DNA from: an uncultured Bacilli bacterium
GTDB lineage: Bacteria > Bacillota_I > Bacilli_A > RF39 > UBA660
NCBI GenBank assembly: GCA_947623975.1
Contig: CANQHY010000001.1
Location: 1-39,167, forward strand
Direction of reading: 5' to 3'
DNA length: 39,167 nt
Shown here: positions 35,174-39,167 of the stretch, piece after piece
How the letters are laid out: each line of letters begins with the position of its first letter
How positions within the stretch are numbered: position 1 is the first letter of the stretch
Notes under the pieces: generated by a model
What the model was told of the DNA's origin: nothing
Databases searched by the model: none
What the model saw: only the letters and a program-made list of their open reading frames with translations
Made by a program: the position numbers and the translations under genes

Positions 35174-35570
35174 TTTATCATCTCCAAATCATTATTTATT
35201 TTACTATAAATAATTATGAGTTGCTATATAATAAAATGGTAAAAATTGGTATTTTTCTTTGATTTAATATTAGAATTAAATGGTAATTTTTACCATTTTT
35301 TGGATAGCGATGAAAAAAATAACAAAAGCTTTTACTAAAGAGCAGGTAGCATATAGTGATAGTGTTATAATCAAGATAGTAAAAAAATGCTGATAATTTC
35401 CATATTTTGGAAATTATGATAATACGGATAGATATGGGATACTTTAATATTCTCTTATTGATGGTTATTATGGACAAATATTAATGCAAAGACTATAATT
35501 AATAACAATGAATAAAATTAATGAAAAAAGTATAAAGTTTAAAATGTTATTTAAAAATGGGGGAGATAAT
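35174..35570. other. Non-coding region between the KAP gene and the VanZ-like gene
   Basis: About 400 nt between diverging genes. It holds three AATGGTA units (two direct, one inverted) at 35233-35301, a small palindrome at 35395-35415 (AATTTCCA/TGGAAATT with 5-nt loop), and a short ATG frame of 27 codons (35310-35393, starting MKKITKAFTKEQVAY) with no proper RBS. After its stop, another frame gives a coherent piece (FPYFGNYDNTDRYGIL), so this may be decayed coding sequence. No convincing promoter for the KAP gene can be placed; TAGCAA/TAAAAT on the minus strand is weak. Confidence 0.45.
35233..35299. repeat. 15-nt inverted repeat and AATGGTA units upstream of the KAP gene
   Basis: AAAATGGTAAAAATT (35233-35247) is exactly inverted at 35285-35299. 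Inside the right copy, AAATGGTAA and TTACCATTT form a tight 9-bp hairpin with a 3-nt loop followed by Ts. It lies about 60-125 nt upstream of the KAP start codon. It could be an operator or the terminator of a small plus-strand RNA. The AAAATGGTA core also appears twice before the ATPase/TOPRIM module. Confidence 0.6.
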
Positions 35571-36071
35571 ATGAAATGGAAAATTGTTATTTCTTGGCTT
35601 TTGGTATTTCTATGGATGGGTGCAATTTTTTGGCTATCAGGAATGGATTCTACAGAGTCGGGGAGTAAAAGTAAAGGTGCAATTAGTAAAGTAATCGAAG
35701 GGTCTGTTGATGTATCAAATAAATTGGGAATTACTGATAAGCATCCAAGTGATGAAAAAATAGAATCGGTAACTAAAGTATTAAATTCACCACTTCGCAA
35801 GTGTATGCATGCTAGTGTTTATTTAGTGCTAGCTATTCTAGTGGCAAATGCTTTATTAATAGGAAAGACCAAATTAAAATATGCTTTAATATTTTCTTTT
35901 TTAATTAGTTTTTTATATGCCTGTAGTGATGAGATACATCAGTTATTTGTCCCTGGAAGATCGGGTGAATTATTTGATGTTTTTATTGATACTTGCGGTG
36001 CTAGTCTAGGAATCATCATCTTTTACCTTTTTTATAGATTATACCTAAAGAAAAAAAGACAAAGTGCCTAA
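35571..36071 (+). CDS. VanZ-like membrane protein
   Basis: 166 aa from ATG 35571, which has GGGGGAG 5 nt upstream; an in-frame ATG at 35508 lacks a site. About four membrane helices. VanZ motifs: short FWLSGMDS after helix 1, HASVYLVLAILV in helix 2, SDEIHQLFVPGRSGELFDVFIDTCGASLG spanning the last loop and helix. VanZ confers low teicoplanin resistance in Tn1546, but most chromosomal relatives have no known role in resistance and act at the cell envelope. No van operon genes surround it. Confidence 0.88.
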   Translation: MKWKIVISWLLVFLWMGAIFWLSGMDSTESGSKSKGAISKVIEGSVDVSNKLGITDKHPSDEKIESVTKVLNSPLRKCMHASVYLVLAILVANALLIGKTKLKYALIFSFLISFLYACSDEIHQLFVPGRSGELFDVFIDTCGASLGIIIFYLFYRLYLKKKRQSA

Positions 36072-36104
36072 TTATACATTTATTTTGTCGCAATTTAGTT
36101 AATT

Positions 36105-36165
36105 TTGACAAGTTTTGTCGGGTTAGCATAAATGTGTTGCATCTCAAACATAATAATAGTAAAAT
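36105..36165 (+). promoter_or_regulatory. Tandem promoters of the surface protein/sortase operon
   Basis: Proximal promoter: TTGCAT (36137-36142) and TAAAAT (36160-36165), 17-nt spacer, excluding the ATG at 36171 as a start. Distal: consensus -35 TTGACA (36105-36110) with a weak -10 CATAAA (36127-36132). TTTTGTCG occurs at 36083-36090 and 36113-36120, bracketing the distal -35, and GACAA-GTT-TTGTC makes a small inverted repeat. These suggest a regulator site. Confidence 0.6.
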
Positions 36166-36188
36166 AATAAATGAAAGAGGGAATGAAA

Positions 36189-36719
36189 ATGAAAAAGATT
36201 GTTTACGTAGTATTAGCAGCCGCTATGTTATTTACAACAACAAGTGTTAGTGCTATGACCGAATCTGAGTTAGCAGAAAAACTAACAAAGACTTATGAGA
36301 TTAATGGTGTTATGTTCAGTGCTACAAATGCTCAGAAAGTAGAAATCGAAAGATATTTTAGAGAAAATGAAGTTCCAGAAGCTGACTTAGATTTTATCTC
36401 TAAAAAATTTGATGAAGCTTTAGCTATAATCGAAAAAGGTGATGCTACTAGCATTGAAGAGTTAACTAGTTCTGAAAAAGATCAAATCGTAGCACTATTT
36501 AACGAAGTATCAGAAAAGACAAAGGTAAGAATAACTCTTGAAAATGGCAAAATTAATGTCTACGGAGTTAACGGTGGTGATAAACCATTTACAGTAGTTA
36601 CCGATGAAATCGTAAGATATACTGATGGTACTAATTATTTAATAGCACTTGCTGGTGCAATTTCACTTGTTGGCGTAGCGGCAATTGTTTTAAAAGTTAA
36701 AAGAGCAAATGCTAAATAA
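36189..36719 (+). CDS. Secreted helical protein with C-terminal membrane anchor, sortase-linked
   Basis: 176 aa from ATG 36189 (GAGGGA 6 nt upstream). Signal peptide (KKIVYVVLAAAMLFTTTSVSA), a helical domain rich in Glu/Lys (ESELAEKLTKTY, KVEIERYFRENEVPEADLDFISKKFDEALAII), a short beta part (VRITLENGKINVYGV), a membrane helix (LIALAGAISLVGVAAIVL) and tail KVKRANAK. No LPXTG-like motif is clear before the helix. It overlaps the sortase by 11 nt and shares its promoter. It resembles acidic helical-repeat surface proteins often found beside class D sortases; I cannot name the family. A helper or partner of the sortase is the simplest guess. Confidence 0.72.
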   Translation: MKKIVYVVLAAAMLFTTTSVSAMTESELAEKLTKTYEINGVMFSATNAQKVEIERYFRENEVPEADLDFISKKFDEALAIIEKGDATSIEELTSSEKDQIVALFNEVSEKTKVRITLENGKINVYGVNGGDKPFTVVTDEIVRYTDGTNYLIALAGAISLVGVAAIVLKVKRANAK

Positions 36720-37350
36720 AGTAAAGAAAATAATCAAGGGAATTGCAATTGAAATTGCATTTTCCCTTTTCTTTTCATCATTTTTCATTTTTAGTGTTTA
36801 TTTCTTATTTAGAGATAAAATATATAATTCAATCTTTCTTATTAATAGACTTATAGTAGTAGAAAAAAATACTGAAACTGAAGATAAAGAAATCAGCTTT
36901 GATAGCGTTAAAAAAAGATTAGTTCATTATCCTTACTATGGTGAGGTTTGGGCTACAATAAGAATACCTAAAGTTGAAATAAACGCGGTTGTCTACCATG
37001 GTGATACCCTAGATATTCTAGATAAAGGAGTAGGGCACTTTTCAGGTAGCTATTTTCCTGCTGAGGGTGGAACAGTAATTATTGATGGACACAATAGCCC
37101 TTCACAATTTGGCAGAATTCCTGGATTAGATGTAGGAGATAATATAATAATTGAAGCCAAGTATGGAACCTTTACTTATGAGGTTACTGAAGGAAAAATA
37201 ATGAAAGCAACAGAACTTGAGAAAATAAACATTCAAGATGATAGGGAAGAACTAGTTTTGTATACATGTTATCCCATAAGTGCAATAGGATATAAAACAG
37301 ATAGGTATGTAATATATGCAAAATTAGTCGGTGAAGAATATGAAAATTAA
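36709..37350 (+). CDS. srtD: Class D-type sortase
   Basis: 213 aa. Transpeptidase that cuts sorting signals and links proteins to peptidoglycan. N-terminal membrane helix (about 14-34), then the sortase beta-barrel: IRIPKVEINAVVYHG; GHFSGSYFPAEGGTVIIDGHNS with catalytic His128; LYTCYP with Cys187; TDRYVIYA with Arg199. The short single-anchor form and TLxTC-like strand (here LVLYTC) fit class D. It starts within the last codons of the upstream surface protein (coupled), overlaps the next gene by 11 nt, and is a candidate for anchoring the TPNTG protein at 8.97 kb, 23 kb away. Class A/C are alternatives. Confidence 0.9.
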   Translation: MLNKVKKIIKGIAIEIAFSLFFSSFFIFSVYFLFRDKIYNSIFLINRLIVVEKNTETEDKEISFDSVKKRLVHYPYYGEVWATIRIPKVEINAVVYHGDTLDILDKGVGHFSGSYFPAEGGTVIIDGHNSPSQFGRIPGLDVGDNIIIEAKYGTFTYEVTEGKIMKATELEKINIQDDREELVLYTCYPISAIGYKTDRYVIYAKLVGEEYEN

Positions 37351-38161
37351 AACATTATTAAAATATGTTGTCGAATTTATAATGTCTATTACTCTTTTTT
37401 TATTTATTTCTTTTTTAATACTTAAAACTACTGTATTTAATGAACATTATTTTATTTCACAATTAGATAAAAATAATTATTTTGAATCTTTATATGAAAC
37501 TGTAAATAAAAATATGTCATATTATATAGTTCAATCAGGATTAACTAAAGATGTCTTAACCGATATATATACAGTGAATGATTTAAAGAAAAATGTAAAA
37601 GATAGTATTGGTGTACTCTATGGAAAAGCTAAGACTGAAATAGATACAACAGCTATTAAAAAAAGATTAGAGGATAATATTAAAAGGTATTTAGAATCTA
37701 ATAGTAATTTAGTAGCAGATGATAATTCTCTTGATATGTTTGTTTCAAAAATGATGGATGTTTATGTTGAAAATATAGAACTTTCTAATACGATAGATAC
37801 TTTAGCACCTAAATTTACTAAGCTTAATGCAGTTATAAATACTATCTTAATAATTAGTTTTATCTTAGTAGCACTCTCTTTTGCTTATCTTACTGTAGTT
37901 TCTAAAAGGGGAAGATTGTCAGTATCGATTATGACTTGTGGAATCTTGTTAATTGTTATTTATTTTTTCTTTAATAAAAATGTTGATGTAAAAAATATTG
38001 TTTTTTATAATGATGCTGTTTCAAATATAATTAGAGCAATTTTTTCTAATATATTAAAATTATTTAAATATACTGGCATTGTTGTTTTAGTATTTGGTTT
38101 TATCTTTACGCTTAAAAGACAAATACGACAAAATAGACTAAAAATAGTAAAAATTCGCTAA
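37340..38161 (+). CDS. Multipass membrane protein, sortase operon
   Basis: 273 aa from ATG 37340 (weak GGTG site; a GTG at 37331 is in frame), overlapping the sortase end. Topology: one N-terminal helix (about 10-30), a large extracytoplasmic domain (about 30-155; YYIVQSGLTKDVLTDIYTVNDLKK), then three helices (about 162-185, 195-215, 245-265) and a strongly basic tail (RQIRQNRLKIVKIR). I do not recognise a family. Cotranscription with the sortase and its acidic partner suggests a secretion, anchoring or envelope-sensing accessory role; no catalytic motif is visible. Confidence 0.75.
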   Translation: MKIKTLLKYVVEFIMSITLFLFISFLILKTTVFNEHYFISQLDKNNYFESLYETVNKNMSYYIVQSGLTKDVLTDIYTVNDLKKNVKDSIGVLYGKAKTEIDTTAIKKRLEDNIKRYLESNSNLVADDNSLDMFVSKMMDVYVENIELSNTIDTLAPKFTKLNAVINTILIISFILVALSFAYLTVVSKRGRLSVSIMTCGILLIVIYFFFNKNVDVKNIVFYNDAVSNIIRAIFSNILKLFKYTGIVVLVFGFIFTLKRQIRQNRLKIVKIR

Positions 38162-38179
38162 AATTTTAATTTATAGGTA

Positions 38180-38226
38180 AAAAAGCTTCCTTTATGTGTA
38201 ATATTAATAATAAGGGAGGTTTTTTT
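38180..38226 (+). terminator. Terminator hairpin that also contains a Shine-Dalgarno
   Basis: AAAAAGCTTCCTTTAT (38180-38195) pairs fully over 16 nt, with three G·U pairs, with ATAAGGGAGGTTTTTT (38210-38225) around a 14-nt loop, ending in a T-tract. It would close the sortase operon. Its 3' arm holds GGGAGG, the ribosome binding site of the 46-residue frame that starts at 38227, so when formed the hairpin hides that site. Confidence 0.7.
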
Positions 38227-38367
38227 ATGATAGTTTTGTTATTATCCATAATTTTTATACCAATGTTATTTGTATTTTGGTGTATACTTAGAATTTCTAG
38301 TATTGAAAGTCGTAATGAAGAATTTATTATAAATAGTCTTAGTAGACATAAAAAAATTGTTAAATGA
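38227..38367 (+). CDS. 46-residue small membrane protein
   Basis: ATG at 38227 with GGGAGG 7 nt upstream; TGA stop at 38365-38367. One membrane helix (about 2-22: IVLLLSIIFIPMLFVFW) followed by a charged cytoplasmic tail (RISSIESRNEEFIINSLSRHKKIVK). Unknown function, too short for family assignment. The RBS-to-start spacing, hydrophobic-then-amphipathic design and the promoter that starts just after it suggest a real gene. It would be silent if the preceding hairpin terminates transcription, unless readthrough or unfolding occurs. Confidence 0.6.
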   Translation: MIVLLLSIIFIPMLFVFWCILRISSIESRNEEFIINSLSRHKKIVK

Positions 38368-38388
38368 ATATAAATACTCTGTATACCC

Positions 38389-38417
38389 TTGAAAAAAAAT
38401 GTTAAATAAGATATAAT
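38389..38417 (+). promoter_or_regulatory. Promoter of the chain-length regulator genes
   Basis: TTGAAA (38389-38394), exact 17-nt spacer, consensus TATAAT (38412-38417). Expected start about 38424, so the TTG at 38418 is not a start and ATG 38442 is. Confidence 0.8.
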
Positions 38418-38441
38418 TTGATAGTATTTGAGAGGTTGATT

Positions 38442-39146
38442 ATGGAAGAAATTAATTTAAAAGATTTATTCAGTTATATGCTTAGCAAAATTTTTATTAT
38501 AATCATTGCTATAGTAATATTTCTTATCGGGGGAGTTGTTTATAGAGAGTGTTTTAAGACGCCATTGTATGAATCTTATACGACGATTATACTTACAAAG
38601 GTTAATGATTCAACCAATGTTGAAACGGGAATTACTCAAAATGATATTACCCTTAACCAAAAATTAGTTTCCACATATAGAGAAATTATTAGAAGTAAGC
38701 GTATTCTTGATAAGGTTATTAAGGATTTAGAGCTCGATATAAGTGTTGATGATCTTATGAATCGTATAAGTGTCACAAATAAAGAAGATACTGAATTGAT
38801 TCGTATTTCAGTAGTAGATGAGGATAGCGAGACAGCTCAAAATATTGTAACTAGAGTATCTAAGGTTTTTGCCGATGAAATAGTTAGAATTTATAATATC
38901 GAAAACATAAGTACTATTGATTATGCTAGTGCAAGTGATGTTCCTTATAATATAAATGTTGCTAAGGAAACAGTTATTTCTGTATTGCTAGGTGCTTTCC
39001 TAGGATGTGCTATTGTGTTTGTAATGTTCTATTTTGATACAACTGTAAAAAGTGTTGAGGAAATTGAAAGAAAATTGGAATTACCAATTCTTGGAAGCGT
39101 ACCAAGAAGTCATACACGTAGTCGTAGTAAAGGGGGAAGTAACTAA
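38442..39146 (+). CDS. Polysaccharide co-polymerase/chain-length regulator (Wzz/YveK/CapA-type)
   Basis: 234 aa from ATG 38442 (GAGAGG upstream). Membrane adaptor that sets chain length and activates the partner tyrosine kinase. N-terminal EEINLKDLFSYMLSKI, first helix (IIIIAIVIFLIGGVVY), extracytoplasmic Wzz domain (SYTTIILTKVND, TYREIIRSKRILDKVI, ISVTNKEDTELIRISVVDED) and second helix (ETVISVLLGAFLGCAIVFVMFYFD). The C-terminus ends DTTVKSVEEIERKLELPILGSVPRS, which is the usual kinase-docking end of CapA/CpsC. The stop overlaps the start of the next gene (ATGA-type). It lies 10 kb right of the other polysaccharide genes, with its own promoter. Confidence 0.92.
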   Translation: MEEINLKDLFSYMLSKIFIIIIAIVIFLIGGVVYRECFKTPLYESYTTIILTKVNDSTNVETGITQNDITLNQKLVSTYREIIRSKRILDKVIKDLELDISVDDLMNRISVTNKEDTELIRISVVDEDSETAQNIVTRVSKVFADEIVRIYNIENISTIDYASASDVPYNINVAKETVISVLLGAFLGCAIVFVMFYFDTTVKSVEEIERKLELPILGSVPRSHTRSRSKGGSN

Positions 39147-39167
39147 TGAAGAAAGAGTTAATTGTTG
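39146..39167 (+). CDS. Start of the next gene, probable CapB/CpsD tyrosine kinase (partial)
   Basis: ATG overlaps the previous stop (TAATG) and GGGGGAAG lies 9 nt upstream. Seven codons (MKKELIV) are visible before the window ends. The opening and position directly after a Wzz-type adaptor are those of a BY-kinase, but the fragment alone proves nothing. Confidence 0.5.

Noticed and set aside
35310..35393. 27-codon ATG frame (MKKITKAFTKEQVAY…)
   Set aside because: No proper RBS or conservation evidence; possibly decayed coding DNA, reported only within the non-coding region entry.
35395..35415. Palindrome AATTTCCA/TGGAAATT as a terminator
   Set aside because: No T-tract follows and no plus-strand gene precedes it; at most a small operator.
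35571..36071. Glycopeptide resistance determinant (vanZ)
   Set aside because: Only the VanZ fold is present, without any other van gene; most chromosomal relatives are not resistance genes.
1..39167. CRISPR array
   Set aside because: No regularly spaced identical repeats of 24-40 nt were seen, and there is no cas-like gene.
1..39167. Mycoplasma-type code (TGA read as Trp)
   Set aside because: Trp is encoded by TGG throughout and TGA ends the gene at 17355 and the peptide at 38367.

Overview
The window comes from a very AT-rich (by eye about 30% G+C), low-GC Gram-positive-type bacterium. The evidence is good AGGAGG-type ribosome binding sites, TTGACA/TATAAT-type promoters, a class D-type sortase, a TPNTG wall-anchor signal, VanZ-like and MraY proteins, and a CapEFG-type capsule locus. 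TGG is used for Trp and TGA as a stop, so the code is standard. A dockerin-bearing M60 (mucin-type) metallopeptidase suggests a gut or other mucosal lifestyle; the exact lineage (Bacilli/Erysipelotrichia/RF39-like Bacillota) is inference.

Layout: (1) 1-1370: the tail of an upstream gene, a terminator, then a lone ASCH plus transglutaminase-like fusion gene with a 22-nt palindrome in its promoter region. (2) 1392-7594: a two-gene operon of a 1720-aa secreted M60 metallopeptidase with a dockerin and a small membrane-anchored protein that looks like a cohesin, possibly a miniature cellulosome-like enzyme/anchor pair. (3) 7605-8833: a small holin-like membrane protein, tRNA-Ser(GCU), and an unknown single-pass membrane protein. 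(4) 8900-13864: a 1612-aa surface protein (beta-helix, then about 14 InlB-like repeats, TPNTG sorting signal). (5) 13966-16214: a membrane metallophosphoesterase and a stand-alone mraY, followed by a decayed IS3-type remnant.

(6) 16516-33877: the surface-polysaccharide locus. A promoter with an attenuator-like leader terminator precedes the initiating phosphoglycosyltransferase; after a 500-nt gap come three glycosyltransferases, Wzy, Wzx, the UDP-L-FucNAc genes capE-capF-capG and a UDP-glucuronate 4-epimerase. A two-gene ATPase/TOPRIM-like module (28.5-30.4 kb) with its own promoter and terminator is inserted here. It is followed by a galacturonokinase-like kinase, a nucleotidyltransferase and UDP-glucose dehydrogenase. 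Together these predict a Wzx/Wzy polymer containing L-FucNAc and galacturonic acid (UDP-Glc to UDP-GlcA to UDP-GalA, plus GalA salvage). The Wzz-type chain-length regulator and the start of its probable tyrosine-kinase partner lie at the far right end (38.4 kb onward).

(7) 33881-38367: a convergent KAP-type P-loop NTPase on the minus strand, a VanZ-like gene, then a surface-protein/sortase/membrane-protein operon ending in a hairpin whose 3' arm contains the Shine-Dalgarno of a 46-residue membrane peptide.

Best candidates for under-described biology are the dockerin/cohesin-like pair, the ATPase/TOPRIM-like pair embedded in the capsule locus, the ASCH/transglutaminase-like fusion, and the plant-type galacturonokinase route. 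All functional calls are from motifs and gene context read by eye; no database search was possible.
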